A stretch of 64,000 bases of DNA from Symbiodinium natans (taxonomy: Eukaryota; Sar; Dinophyceae; Suessiales; Symbiodiniaceae): NCBI GenBank assembly GCA_905221605.1, contig CAJNDS010002509.1, positions 322,599-386,598 on the forward strand. The letters are read 5' to 3'. The notes under the pieces were generated by a model. The model made no database searches and had not been told where the DNA came from. It saw only the letters and a program-made list of their open reading frames with translations. Numbering within the stretch: position 1 is the stretch's first letter; every line of letters starts with the position of its first letter. A program made the translations under genes and the position numbers. Shown here one piece after another: positions 40,558 through 54,215 of this stretch.

Positions 40558-42512
40558 CGCCGGGAAATCCCTAGATTTGATTTTTCAAGGATTTCATGAA
40601 ATTTAAAATGCCCAAAAAACCCTTGAAATCTTAAAAAAATCAAATCCCGGGATTTAATATTTTAAGGATTTCAAGGATGTTTTGGGCATTTTAAATTTTA
40701 TGAAATCCTTGAAAAATCAAATCCCAGGATTTAGTTTTTCAAGGATTTCAAGGATTTCATAAATTTTAAAATCCGCGTGGTCTTCCCGTACTCTGAGTGG
40801 GGAGGGGGGGGGGGGTTGCTTTTGCAGGAGCTCCGGTATTTAAATTTTATGAAATCCTTGAAATCCTTGAAAAATTAAATCCCGGGATTTGATTTTTCAA
40901 GGATTTCATCAAATTTAAAATGCACAAAACATCCTTGAAATCCTTAAAAAATCAAATCCCGGGATTTAATATTTTAAGGATTTCAAGGATGTTTTGGGCA
41001 TTTTAAATTTCATGAAATCCTTGAAAAATCAAATCCCGGGATTTAATTTTTCAAGGATTTCAAGCTTTTCATAAAATTTAAATACCGGGCCTCCTGCAAA
41101 AGCAAACTCCCCCCTCCCCACCCAGAGTACGGGAAGACCACGCGGATTTTAAAATTTATGAAATCCTTGAAATCCTTGAAAAATTAAATCCCGGGATTTG
41201 ATTTTTCAAGGATTTCATCAAATTTAAAATGCCCAAAAAATCCTTGAAATCCTTAAAAAATCAAATCTCGGGATTTAATATTCTAAGGATTTCAAGGATG
41301 TTTTGGGCATTTTAAATTTCATGAAATCCTTGAAAAATCAAATCCCGGGATTTAATTTTTCAAGGATTTCAAGGATTTCATAAATTTTAAAATCCGCGTG
41401 GTCTTCCCGTACTCTGGGTGGGAAGGGGAGGTTTTGCTTTTGCAGGAGGCCCGGTATTGAAATTTTATGAAATCCTTGAAATCCTTGAAAAATCAAATCC
41501 CGGGATTTGATTTTTCAAGGATTTCATGAAATTTAAAATGCCCCAAAAATCCTTGAAATCCTTAAAATATTAAATCCCGGGATTTGATTTTTTAAGGATT
41601 TCAAGGACTTTTTGGGCATTTTAAATTTGATGAAATCCTTGAAAAATCAAATCCCGGGATTTAATTTTTCAAGGATTTCAAGGATTTCATAAATTTTAAA
41701 ATCCGCGTGGTCTTCCCGTACTCTGAGCGGGGAGGGGGGGGGGGGGTTTGCTTTTGCAGGAGCTCCGGTATTTAAATTTTATGAAATCCTTGAAATCCTT
41801 GAAAAATCAAATCCCGGGATTTGATTTTTCAAGGATTTCATGAAATTTAAAATGCCCCAAAAATCCTTGAAATCCTTAAAATATTAAATCCCGGGATTTG
41901 ATTTTTTAAGGATTTCAAGGGTTTTTTGGGCATTTTAAATTTGATGAAATCCTTGAAAAATCAAATCCCGGATTTCATTTTTCAAGGATTTCAAGGATTT
42001 CATAAATTTTAAAATCCGCGTGGTCTTCCCGTACTCTGGGTGGGGAGGGGGGAGTTTGCTTTTGCAGGAGTTCCGGTATTTCAATTTTATGAAATGCTTG
42101 AAATCCTTGAAAAACTAAATCCCGGGATTTGATTTTTCAAGGATTTCATGAAATTTAACATGCCCAAAGAATCCTTGAAATCCTTAAACAATCAAATCCC
42201 GGGATTTGATATTTTAAGGATTTCAAGGATTTTTTGGGCATTTTAAATTTGATGAAAACCTTGAAAAATCAAATCCCGGGATTTAGTTTTTCAAGGATTT
42301 CAAGGATTTCATAAAGTTTAAAATCCGCGGGGTCTTCCCGTACTCTGGCTGGGGAGGGGAGGTTTTGCTTTTGCAGGAGGGCCGGTATTGAAATTTTATG
42401 AAATCCTCGAAATCCTTGAAAATTAAATCGGGGATTTGATTTTTCAAGGGTCTCATGAAATTTGAAATGCACAAAAAATCCTTGAAATCCTTAAAGAACT
42501 AAATCCCGGGAT
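40558..42512. repeat. About 310-bp satellite of nested palindromes
   Basis: Built from AAATCCCGGGATTTGATTTT, TCAAGGATTTCA and their inverse forms. The marker CCGCGTGGTCTTCCCGTACT lies at about 40773, 41393, 41703, 42015 and 42324, a period near 310 bp. One copy (41123-41150) is inverted, making 40799-41122 a foldback of about 320 bp. Each unit has a GC-rich hinge with a G-run and TTTGCTTTTGCAGGAG. A short TTTAGGG array at 42515-42555 ends it. No coding potential. Confidence 0.85.
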
Positions 42513-42946
42513 TCGGTTTAGGGTTTAGGGTTTAGGGTTTAGAGTTTAGGCTAATATCCTTGAAACCCTTAACAAAAATCAAATCCCGGATTTGATTGTG
42601 TAAGGAGTTCATAAAAAGTTAAGATTCCGAAAAATAACTAAAACCCTTGAACATCAAAACCCGGGATTTGTCATTTCCCGGATTTCAGATATACCCGCTC
42701 ATTGCCCATCCCACATCACCCCGCATTATCTCCCACCATCTCCCATCATTTCTCTCATCCCCCATCATGCCCCATCATCCCCCAATCATCCCCCATCATC
42801 TCCCATCATTTCGGGAGGGGTGAAAGGGATGATGGGGGATGATGGGGGGTGATGGGGATGATGGGGGATGAGACAGTCAGCCCCCTTATCATGTCCCATC
42901 ATCTCTCTCATCCCGCGTCATCCCCCAGCATCCCGCATCATCCGCC

Positions 42947-43334
42947 AATCCAAAATGGGCGTCCCTTTTAATCGCTTGCTGTGTCTTCAAACGAGCAAAA
43001 GGGACACCCTAAGTGCTTTCTTGCGGGGTGTCCCTTTTCCTCGCTTGAAGATGCAGAAAACGATCAAAAAGGACACCCGTTCCATCGCCCATATATAGGG
43101 AGAGAGAGAGAAATGATGAGCATCAGCTGGGTTGCCTGCCAATCCAAAATGGACGTCCCTTTTAATCGCTTTCTGTGTCTTCAAACGAACAAAAGGGACA
43201 CCCTAAGTGTTTTCTTGCGGCGTGTCCCTTTTCCTCGCTTGAAGATGCAGAAAACGGCCCCAAAAGGACACCCGTTCCATCGCCCATATATGGGGAGAGA
43301 GAGAGAGAGAGAAAGGAAACAATCATGAGCATCA
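42947..43334. repeat. 194-bp tandem duplication
   Basis: Unit starting AATCCAAAATGG at 42947 repeats from 43141. Each has GTCCCTTTTAATCGCTT and a GAGAGAGA run near its end. Internal inverted pieces (AAAAGGGACACC and GGTGTCCCTTTT) are present. Confidence 0.85.
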
Positions 43335-46069
43335 GCTGGGTTTGCTTACATGTTCATTGTTCTTCCTTTTGTGTTTTTCTAACGGAAATGAACAAGAGAA
43401 GAGAAAAATAAGAAACAGAGGAAAGATGAAAACGAGCACCATTTTCTCCTTGCCTGATTTTTGCATTTCCCTCGCCTGTCCTCATTTGTCTTCCATTCTT
43501 TTCATTGCTCTTCCTTTTAGAGTTGCATTCCTTTTGATCTCTCCTCTCTCCTTTCTCTCTCCCTTCTCTTCTCTTGTTCTCCTTTTAATCTCAAAAACAC
43601 ACAAAAGGAAGCTTCTTTTCCTTGTTGAACGAAAAAAGAAAAAAGATGAAAAGAGATAGGTAAAGAAATTGAAGAGCTCCACTGCCTATTGGTTCATTCC
43701 ATTTCCTCTCTTTCTATGTGTTGTTTTCCTTGTCGTTTCAGAAAGCAAGCAAAATAAGGGCAAGGGGGCTTCCTGAAGAGGAGAGAGGGCACCTATCTGC
43801 GAAGAGGTCTTGTCCTTTTTAATAAGAGGGAAAAGGGAGAGACAAGGAAGGTAGAGATGATAGATAAAGAAGAGTGCCATCTTCTTTGCGCCTTGTTGTG
43901 TTCCTCCGTCTCCTTGTTTCTTGTCTCCTCTCTTCTGTTCAGTACCCTTCCAGAAAATTAAAATGGCCTCCTTGTTGTCTCTCCTCTCTCACTTCCCTTT
44001 CCCTTCTCTCCTTCTGTTCCGTTTAACTGATAAAACACAAGAAAGGAACTTGTATGATGAAGCAGTGGAAGGTAAAGCAGAGGGTGACTCCTTGCACGTG
44101 GACCTTGCCGTACTTCATCACATCCCTCTTCTCGGCCTATCTCTTCTGCTCTTTTCCTTACTCTTCTCCTTGTCATAAATTCTTCCTCTTTAGTTGTTCT
44201 TATTTCGAAAAGGAAGAGGGAAGGGAGAGATAAGGGAGATAGGATAGATAAAGAAGAGTGCCATCTTCTCAGCGCCTCGTTTTGTCTCTCCCTCTTCTCT
44301 ATTCATCTCTCTTCTATTCTTTTCTTTGCTGTTCCATTGAAATTGGATTCCCTGTATCGCTCCTCTCTCCTTCTCTCTCGCTCTCTTCTCCTGTTCCCCT
44401 CTAAATGACAAAAACACAAGAAAGGAAGAACAAGAGGGGAATGGAAGCCCTTTTCCTGTCTTCTCCTGTTGCAATAAAGAATAAAGAAGGAAAAGAGCAT
44501 AGGAGATAAGGAAGTGAATTGAAGAGCTCCTCTCGCTACTTTCTCATGCCCTTTCCTTTCTATCTACCACACCAAAACACGACTCCCAGCTTCCAAATAA
44601 ACCCTATTTAAGCCGGCCACGGGGGGGGGGGGGGGGTAGAAGAAGGGCAAGGTCAAGCAAGGAGAATGAAGGGAATGATATGATGGAAGGAGGACTTCTC
44701 CTGCTCCTTGTAACTACCTTCCACACTTCTCAACATGTCTCTGTGGTCTTTTCTCTGGTTTTTCTTCTTAGCAATATGGGGGCTCTTGGAGGCCCCTGGG
44801 AGACGCTCTCTGAAGGCCGCCTGAAACTCTTGGGGGAGGCTCAGAGGGGTTTGGAGTGTGTGGAAAGAGGCAGTGCGGGACCATGTCCAGAACAGGACCC
44901 ATCGTTTGTACAGGGTCTGCCTCGTAAAGTCAGAAAGGATGAGCAATGAACAGAAAACACCGGGGGGCACCGGAGTGAGAGAGATGGAGACAGATAGAGG
45001 AGCAAAGAGAAGGAGACAACAATTAGGGAGAAGAGGAAGAAGGAAGACAGTGGAAGAGCGACAGATAGGGGAACAGGGTGAAGGAAACAGAAACAATGAA
45101 GAAGAGGGAAGCGATCGTGAAAAGAGGGCCACTTGGAGAACAAAAAGGGGTCAGGGAAGATCAAGAAGGAAAGAGAAGAGGTAAAGCAGGACACTTGTTT
45201 TTGTTATCCACTGTTCCTTTTCCTCACCCCTTACACATATGTCCCGAGCATCGCTCACTCCTTTCTTCCACGGTCTTTGTCCTTCATTTCTCCTCTCTAT
45301 CTTTCAATCCTCCCTCGAGCTCTCCTCCCTTTCTTTGTCCATGTTCGTTCTCCTCCCTTCTCCGCTCTCGCTTTTCTCGTGTCTAGCCCATGAGCCTTTC
45401 CTCTTCTGTTCCTTTTGCCATTAAGTAGGGGGATAGAAAGGGCAAGCTTAAGCAAGGAGAATGAGGGCATGACAAGATGGCGGACTATGATCTGTCTCTT
45501 TCTACGAGGAAACGAAGAGGTGAGGGGAGGGGAGGAGAGGCAAGGTCTCATGTCGAGATGGGAGGGAGGGTTGGATGCTACTGGAAGCTCTAGCCTCTAA
45601 AAGGCCCCTACGTTCGGGAGGCTCCCGGGAGCCCCTGCCAACTCCCGAGGCCCCTAAGAACAGCAACATTGGGATGGTTCCATGCCCTGCCCTTCCCTCC
45701 TTTCCACATCCTTCTCAAATGAGAAAGCAAGAGAACGATCAGAAGGAGAGGTGAGAGGGACGAAGAAGGTAAGGAAATGAAGATTTCGCCCTGCCCTCTC
45801 TGTCACTTTTCTCATCCGCTTTTACCCTTTCCCTCTCATCATTCCATGCTCTACGCTAAGAGAAGAATAGGAGAGGAAGAGAGGAGTGGGAGGAAGAAGA
45901 TAGGCAGAGGAAAAATGGACTTCTTCCCTTTCATTTAGCTTTGGCTTACATTGCTTCGGTATCCCAAACACCAAAATACGGATGGGTCTTTGGGAGGGGG
46001 GCTTGAAAATGCTACGGAAAACTTTAGCAGAGCATATGAAATATTGAACTACTGGACCCCAGGGCCGAG

Positions 46070-46603
46070 TAAGCGCTCCAGCTGCTTAATCGGCCCTGGG
46101 TCTGAAGATTAAAGATTGAAGATGCCGAGGAACTCTCCCCGAGCATCTTCAATCCTGATCCTTCGGCCTCAAGGCCGATTGAGCGCTCCACCTGCTTAAT
46201 TGGCCCTGGGTTTGAAGATTGAAGATGCCCGGGAACTCTCCCGGAGCACCTTCAATCATAGATTCTCAACCCTGGGCCGATTAGGCAGATGAAGTGCTTA
46301 ATCGGCAGGGGTCTGGGGTTGAAGATACTCCGGGGAGAGTTCCATGGCATATTCAATCTTCAACCTTCAATCCAAGGGCCGATTAAGCAGCAGGTGGAGT
46401 GCTTAATCAGCCCTGCGTTTGAAGATTGAAGATTGAAGATGCCCGGGAACTTTCCCCGGAGCATCTTCAATCCTGGACTTTTAACCCTGGGCCGAAGTGC
46501 TTAATCGGCATGGGTCTGGGATTGAAGATGCTCCGGGGAGAGTTCCCCGGTGTCTTCAATCTTCAATCGTCAAACCCAGGGCCGATTAAGCACTGTCTTG
46601 GGC
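46070..46603. repeat. Array of GATTGAAGATGC hairpins
   Basis: About four diverged units, in both orientations, of GGGCCGATTAAGC...GCTTAATCGGCCC and GAAGATGC...CGGGGA...GCATCTTC. Every unit is itself a near-palindrome. Confidence 0.8.
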
Positions 46604-47069
46604 CCCCCCTTTGCAGAACATATTATCTCTACTTTGTTGTACAGAAGCAGATGTTGGCGCGTGAGGCCTTTTCACACCTGAAAACATCTCTCAGTCAGCA
46701 AGCCGCAAAGAGAAAGTACTTAGAATAGGTGCCCACATCATCTGTGTATATAGGATAAATTTATGGCATATCAAACAAATACCGATAGCGGAGAACGAAC
46801 CATAAGACTAAGAAGTATTCGAGCGCATAGGGCAATGCGGAAAATCATTTACTGTAAGCCCCAGGGACACGAGAATACTGTGAGCAAATATCCTTTCGCG
46901 ATTTCCTGAGACCAGCAGGCTGCAAGTAGTTGCTCGCAAGTATCTTGCTTTTCATTCTTAATGGTTCCCACAAATCTCCCGTCATGGTTACGATTTGTCA
47001 CGGATAATGCTTATTTTCCAAGCATAAGGTCTTACATAATACTCGTCCAAAGCAACAGGGTATCACATC

Positions 47070-47400
47070 CTGACTACAAAAAGTGTACGAAACCTTGGTT
47101 TATGTTGTGCGTCTCGTAAGAAGAAATGACATAGCATGCTACGGGAACTGTGCTGTTAAGCCTTGATATAGCGAGGGTTTAGTGGTTTAGAGTTGAAGGG
47201 GCAAGCCAGAAAGTTTTTTCAGACGCCTCATTGCACTGTTATATTTTTCGTCACCGTGTTTTAGGCGGTTGTACGTCTCGTAGGAAGAAATGGTTTTCTG
47301 ATATAGCATGCTACGGGAAGTGTGCTGTTATATCTCAATATACCGAGGGTTTAGGGTGGTTTAGAGTTGAAGGGGTGAGCCAGAAGGTTTTGTTTAGCTA
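47070..47400. repeat. 164-bp tandem duplication
   Basis: ATAGCATGCTACGGGAA and TTTAGAGTTGAAGGGG occur in each copy; GTCTCGTA at 47111 and 47275 marks the offset. Confidence 0.75.
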
Positions 47401-47739
47401 CTTTGCTTTTAGATTGTTGTTTTCATTCTTTTCACCTTTTCACCCTTATCTTATCTTCATCTCTTCTCTCTCTCTCTATTTTCTTCTTCCGCTGGGCTTG
47501 CAGTTCTCCTTTTCTCTCCGTCATTTCTGCGTACTGTTCTTTTCGTTCTTGCTTCTCTTTCTATTTCTCCACGTTCCTTCCTCTCCTTTCTGCTTCTTAG
47601 CCTTCCACCAGAAAAAAGAAAATGAAAGAACGGAAAGCTCTTCTTGGTTCATCACTGATCACCAATGAGACAGGAGAGAAGAACAAGGAATGAACAGAGG
47701 CGGGGACAAAGCCCTGCTGCTTTCTTCATCTCTTCTTCT

Positions 47740-48020
<281 letters not shown>

Positions 48021-51000
48021 TGGCCAAAGGGAATTTGCGGAAGTAGAGAGGGAGGGAGGGTGAGAGGGAGAGAGATGGAGACAATGCAGTCGAGGAAGGG
48101 CAGATGATGAGAGCGAGGGCGTCTTGCTTTCCCTGAGCTCTCGTTTCCTTTCATTTGTCCTTTCTTCTTATGAAGAGAAAAGGGAGAAGAGCAGAGGATG
48201 AAGGCAAGGGAAGAGAAAACGTGTGAGCCGAGCGAAAGAGGAGTTCTCCCTTCCTGTCCCCACCATCTGCCTTCATCCTATCTTTTCCTTTTTGTTCTCT
48301 GTTATTCCTTATTGTCCGCGGAAAGTTTTGGAAAGAAGGGGAGGGAAGAAAGAGGGGAGGGGAGGGATGAGAGAGCAAGAGATGGCAGACAAAGAGAGAG
48401 AGAGAGAGAGCGAGACAGAGCGAGGAAGAGAGAGAGAGAGAGAGAGAGATTGAAAAAAAGCTTGAGAGGGAAGGAAAGAAGAGATAAACACATCGAGATG
48501 AAGTGGTGTCTTCCCTTTTTTCCCTTCCTTCGTGTTATATCAGGTAAGCAAAAGCAATACTAATAGGAAAAGGCGAAAAGCGGCTAAAACAACAGTATTG
48601 ACAAAGAAGTATGTTATCGTCTTATTTAAAGCAACACACTTGAGGGCGCTCAGGGTTTGTCATTTCCAGCAGTTATTTATGTTATTATTGATTTTTTAAA
48701 GTAGTATATCTATGGCAAACACCACACCCTTAAACGAGGGTTGAATGGAAAACTTACACCCTAGAATGAGATGGTAGGTGGCGAAGCCCTAGGAAAATAA
48801 GAGATGTGATGCCAAACATGGGAGCCCTTTGCCGTGAACCGAACTAGCCCTAAGCCATAAATTTTGCCTTAAACCTAAACCCTACAAATTGTATGTGTGA
48901 ATTGAACCGTTTAAATAGCAAACAAAAGGGGAGTGCCAAATAGAACCTAAAGGTCCATGCCACATAACCCTATAACCCTCTAACCCTATAACCCTCTAAC
49001 CCTACAACCCTAAATCTAGGCCTTACCCTTTTCAAAGGCGTTTAGAGGGATCCGAAGTATGGGCCTTTGTTATGCATAGTGTAGAAAAGGGATATGTAAC
49101 ACGGGACGCAACTTCGGATCCCCTACTAAACCTGGAGCATCGGCCCAGGAACCCCAAAGACCCGAAAAGCCAAGAACCGCCCTGCAGGCTTGGGAACGGC
49201 GTCCAAGCCACCAGGCGAGCTCGCCGAGGCCCAGACTTTTATCTCTGGGGGGCGGGAGCTATTCTATTGAGGGGGGGGCGGGGGGGGTGGTAAGCAGGAA
49301 CCCTAAACCCTAAACCCTAAACCCTAAACCCTAAACCCTAAACCCTAAACCCTAAACCCTAAACCCTAAACCCTAAACCCTAAACCCTAAACCCTACTCC
49401 GCCTAGGCTTCACCTTGGGGGTGGGAAGCTCAGGGTTTAGGGCAGCTCAGGGTTTATCAGGGTGTCAGCTTAGGGTTACAGGTGGCGGTTTAGGGTTTGG
49501 GGTTGAGGGTTTAGGGTTTAGGGCTTAGGGCCTTAGGGTTTAGGGTTTAAAGTTTAGGTTTACGGCTTAGGTACGTCTAGGGTTTAGGGTTTAGGGCGCC
49601 AATGCCTCTAGCAGAGCGCAACCCTTCGAGCTCGTGCCTCGCGTTGGAGTCCCGATTCTTCAGGGTTTACGGGTTCGGGGTTTTCGTGTTTCGGGTTTTT
49701 AGGGAGGCTTGGTTTGACCGAAAAGAGAACAGCAGCATCCCTGAAATCTGCGCTTCTCCCACCCCTCAAACAGCTTTCACCCCATGTTCAGAGCCCATTT
49801 CCGGATGGATGCTTGATTGATGTTCGACCGACCATAGAACCCTATGATTCCAGACCCTGCACCCCAGACCCCTGAGCCCTGAACCACAAACACCCCTAAA
49901 CATGCACTCCCGAAAGCTTGAACCCCGGACCTAGACCCTAAACCTAACCCCCTTAAACTCCCTAAGCCCTCCCAAGCTCCACTCCCTAAGCCCTCCCAAG
50001 CTCCTAAACCCCTCTAACCCTAGGGCCTTACCCCCCCCTCAACCCCCCAAACTACGCAAGATGATTTCCTAAGCTGCTGCCAGGCGCAGGAAGAGGCTGT
50101 CGAAGCTGCCAAGGACCTGCATCCTTGAGGGTTTAGGGTTTAGGGTTTAAGGTTTAGGGTTTAGGGTTTAGGGTTTAGGGCTCGAGGCATCGGGGGGTGT
50201 AGGGTTCAGGATTGAGGGTTCAGAGTCCGGGTTCAGGGATTGTCGGTAGGGTTGAGGGTTTAGGGTAGGGAGCCTCATAGCGCGGTACAGGAGCCCGCAA
50301 AACGTGATTCCGGAGCTGCGTACAGTAGGCGTCGAAGCTTGGGCCATACGTTTAGCTGTCTAAACTTCAGTTCCACCTTGTATACAGCAGGTGGTGTCGA
50401 TACTAAACTTATTAAAATGACGGGGCCATACGGCAGGTGTCAAAAATCGAGTCCAGAGTCGCATGCAAATAGGTATCCACACGTCAACCTTTACATCTTG
50501 TCACAAGGAAGCCTTCATTTCGGGTCTTTCCCTCTCTCCGGGAATTCTCTATTGCACCAGCCTAATCCCTAAAAGTGGACCTGTGGAGCAAATTCCCCCG
50601 CAAGAGCCGGTGATTCTCGACTACGAGCCAATCCGGACATCTGAATGTGCACGGGACCTAGGGGCACAGACTTTAGACACAGCCCTAAACCCTAAACCCT
50701 CAACCCTAAACCCTAAACCCCCCACATCTCGAAGGGATGGTCCCCTACCTCCTTTAAAGGGTTCTGAAGTATGGGCCCTTGGGTTGCATAAAGGGGGTAT
50801 ATGAGGGGTCCCATTCTAAGGGCCCACACGAGCAAACCATGTAACTACCCGAACAGCATCAGATGGGATCTACCCGTGCCTTTAGGGTTTAGGGTTTAGG
50901 GTTAGGGTTTAGGGCAAAGTCCACAGCCCCATGCCTCCACCTTTTTGCCTCCAGAAACCCCCAAGCACGAAGCCCTTTCGCCCCCAACCCACGAACACCC

Positions 51001-51177
51001 AGGGTTTGTTATGAAGTGCCCGAAACCCTATAATAAACCCTAAACCCTGAACCCTTAACCCTAAGCCCTATACCCCGAAATCCTGAACCCTAAACCCTAA
51101 GCCCTAAGCCCTATAGCCCGAAACCCTAAACCCTATCAACCCTGAACCCCTAAACCACTAAATCCCTCAGACCCCAG

Positions 51178-51225
51178 GATGCTGTGGAGAGGCACTTTGA
51201 GGCCGAGTCCCCCAGCCGCAGCGAG
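51178..51225 (+). CDS. Possible short internal exon
   Basis: 48 nt preceded by ACCCCAG and followed by GTTTCCGG. Sixteen open codons, DAVERHFEAESPSRSE. A CCCTAAA array lies upstream. Confidence 0.35.
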
Positions 51226-52230
51226 GTTTCCGGATCCGGATCGAAGTGGACTATTCCTAGGACCCAGAGCAAGCCCTTTTATTATTATTGTTGTTGCTAT
51301 TGTTATTATGATTGTTATTATTTATGATTATTATTATTAATAATAATATTATATATATATATATTGTATATTTTATATTTTTTTGAGGGGGGGTGGGGAT
51401 TCAGAGAAGGGGCCCATATTCTCCTTTCTAACGGATTAGGTTCCCTTCAAAAAAGCCCTGTCAACCACATAGGGTACCCGGTTACTCTTGGGTTCTTAGG
51501 GTAGTGACATGGTCCCTCAGTATGGGCCCTCAACAAGGGGACCTCTCATATACCCCTCATAACCCCTATAATGCCCATACTTCAGAACCTTTCAAGCAGG
51601 CAAGTAACCACATTCAGCGACCATGTAGCTACCCTTGGACGGGTGTGGTATACTGTTGTTGGGAAAGTGTCGGGTTTAGGGTTGGAGGTCCAGGATGAGT
51701 GTATATAATATATATGTGGCATGCCTGTTTTGGTTTAGGGCCAGGTTTAGGGTTTAGGGTTTAGGGTTTAGGGTTTAGGGTTCAGGGTTCAGGGAAAGAA
51801 CAACCCTACTTCACATTCGGGGGCGCGGGGAGGGGGGAGGGGGGTTGTTTTGTTGTGTTGGGGTGCTGTACCCTACTGCAGCTCCATACAAAGTCGGAGT
51901 ATGCACCCGCGAACCACCCAGAGTAGATGTTGATCTAGATTATGGTCCTTGTGTTCACCTAAACCATATGGAAGATGTTTTAACAAGATAAACCCTAAAC
52001 CTTACACCCTAGACCACTAATCATTTTCAGGTCAGTCCTCTCCAAGGAGCAAGTGTGAAAATATGATGGCTTTCCTCAAGCGTTTTATAAGAGAACGATT
52101 TCGGAGAGGGGTGTATGGAAAGTACCTAGCTTCGGGTATCCGAATCCGAACCTTAAAGCCCTAGACCCAAACCTGCCTACCCAGTTTCTGAACCCTAAAT
52201 CCAATGCAAGACCCTGAAAGCCTTGGGTAC

Positions 52231-52338
52231 CTTGGTAGCCTAGTGGTACCCCTCTCCCTTTTTTTGGTTGAAGGTTCCTTATTTTTAGGTAGCCAACCCC
52301 TAAAAGGGTACCCTTATGATAATATGGATACTGAGCTC
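52231..52338. mobile_element. MITE-like foldback, family 1 copy 4
   Basis: CTTGGTAGCCTAGTGGTACC on the left and GGATACTGAGCTCC on the right; uninterrupted interior. Confidence 0.65.
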
Positions 52339-53442
52339 CCCGAATCCTGAACCCTAAACCTTATATAACCCTAAATCTTAAGACCTGAACCCCAAACCCT
52401 GCACAGCAAAAAGCCTTAAATCCACAGCAAGACCCTGCAAGCCTTGGTACAGCACCCTTAAACCCTAAACCCTAAACCCTAAACCCTAAACCCTAAACCC
52501 TAAACCCTAAACCCTCCCTGAAAGCCCTTGCGCGAAGGCACGGCTTGATCTCCATGGCCGACTTCCTTAGCTCCTACCTGGCAGATGGCCAACTTCACCT
52601 CAGCCGACGCTTTGTGCAGGCTTGGTTTAGGGTTTAGGGTTTAGGGTTTAGGGTTTAGGGTTTAGGGTTTGGGGTTTGGGGTTTAGGGTTTAGGGTTTAG
52701 GGTTTAGGGTTTAGGGTGTGGGTTTAGGGGGTGCGCGCAGAAGTCTGAAGTTGTGGGTCCTGTTCGCACGTCTCTGGCAGAAACCTAGGGCCATACTCGA
52801 CCCAGCATGGCTATGTCAAGCCGCTTACAACATGATGTAGTATGTAGGTGGTCTTTGGTTATTATAACTAATCTTCAAATCGGAGTCCTTAAAGTTCAGC
52901 CAAAGTCCGTTGGTCTCTGGGTTCGGAGTCCCTCGAGAGCCTTCCAAGTACTCGTCAGGCCCTGTGGCGTCGAGCGGCACCGCTACAGTGCTGGGCGGCG
53001 CTGGCAGCGGCTGGGACGGCATCTTCTGAAGTCGAGCATGAGTTAGGGTTTGGGGTTTGGGGTTTGGGGTTTAGGGTTTAGGGCTTAGGGTTTAGGGTTT
53101 AGGGTTTATGGTTTAGGCACGACGTTCTCCCGAAGAAGCCCTGCATCAAAATAGAGTGGATACTTAAACACCCACAGTCTGCATCAGGGGTTGATGTCTG
53201 GCATACATCTTAAGCCTTGAGGACCGAATGAACCTCTAAATTGGGCCCATACTCCCTAGACTACTCCAATTCCTGTTAAGGTATATGAAGCAGAAACCCT
53301 TTTAGGGTTCACTTCGTCCCTAGGAAGTTCCAAACCCTAAACCCTAAACTCTAAAACTCCAAACCCTAAACCCTAAAACCCTAAACGCTAAATCCTAAAC
53401 GAAACCCTAAACCCTAAACCCTCCTGTCGTCTCCTGGCTAAG

Positions 53443-53520
53443 GATTTGTGCCTCGTGGGCGAGGGTGAGGGTGCCGCCCGAGCTGTGCCCAGCCGATGGC
53501 TCAGTTCCAAGGACCCAGAG
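53443..53520 (+). CDS. Possible exon whose stop codon lies in the array
   Basis: 78 nt preceded by CTGGCTAAG, 26 open codons (DLCLVGEGEGAARAVPSRWL onward). The next codon is TAG, which is also the first bases of the TTTAGGG-type tract at 53521. It may be a last exon, or may be spliced just before. Confidence 0.3.
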
Positions 53521-54180
53521 TAGGGTTTAGGATTTAGGGCTTAGGGTTTGGGGTTTTGGTTTAGGGTTTAGGGTTTAGGGTTTAGGGTTTAGGGTTTAGG
53601 GTTTAGGGTTGAGGCTACTAGGACCAGAGTAGGCTCTTATTCCCCCCCTTTTCTCTAGGGTTTAGGTTCCCAACTATAAGCCCCTGTACACCGAAGAGGG
53701 CCACTTTTCTGGGTCTAATGGCTCAGTTCTTGTGTCCCCAAACTGGAGAAGCCTAAAGCCCTATAAGCCCGAAATGGGGACTGTTCCATATAGTCCGTTC
53801 TCTGAATTATGGTCCCTTTTTGGGTACCCTGGGTCGCCTTATAAGAAGGACCCATGAAGGACCGCATTTTCTGGAGAAGTGACCATATGCAGGCTCTCTG
53901 ACAGGCACCTTCATTTAGATAGAACCCTCAAGAATGGAGGGTTGAGGGGCTGGGCGAATAGAAAGCCTAAATCCTGCGTCAAGGTCCATAGGTATTTTAC
54001 AGGGCAGCTGCATGTGCAACCCGAACTTAGATCACATAGGGCCCTGCTTGCAACACATGAACTTGCAAGTAAGCCCTAAACCCTAAAACCTCTACATGGG
54101 ACAGCATACCCGCACCCGCACCCCCCCTCCCCCCCAACCCCAAACCTCCCCAAGAGCCCTAAATCCTAAACCCCTATCAG

Positions 54181-54215
<35 letters not shown>

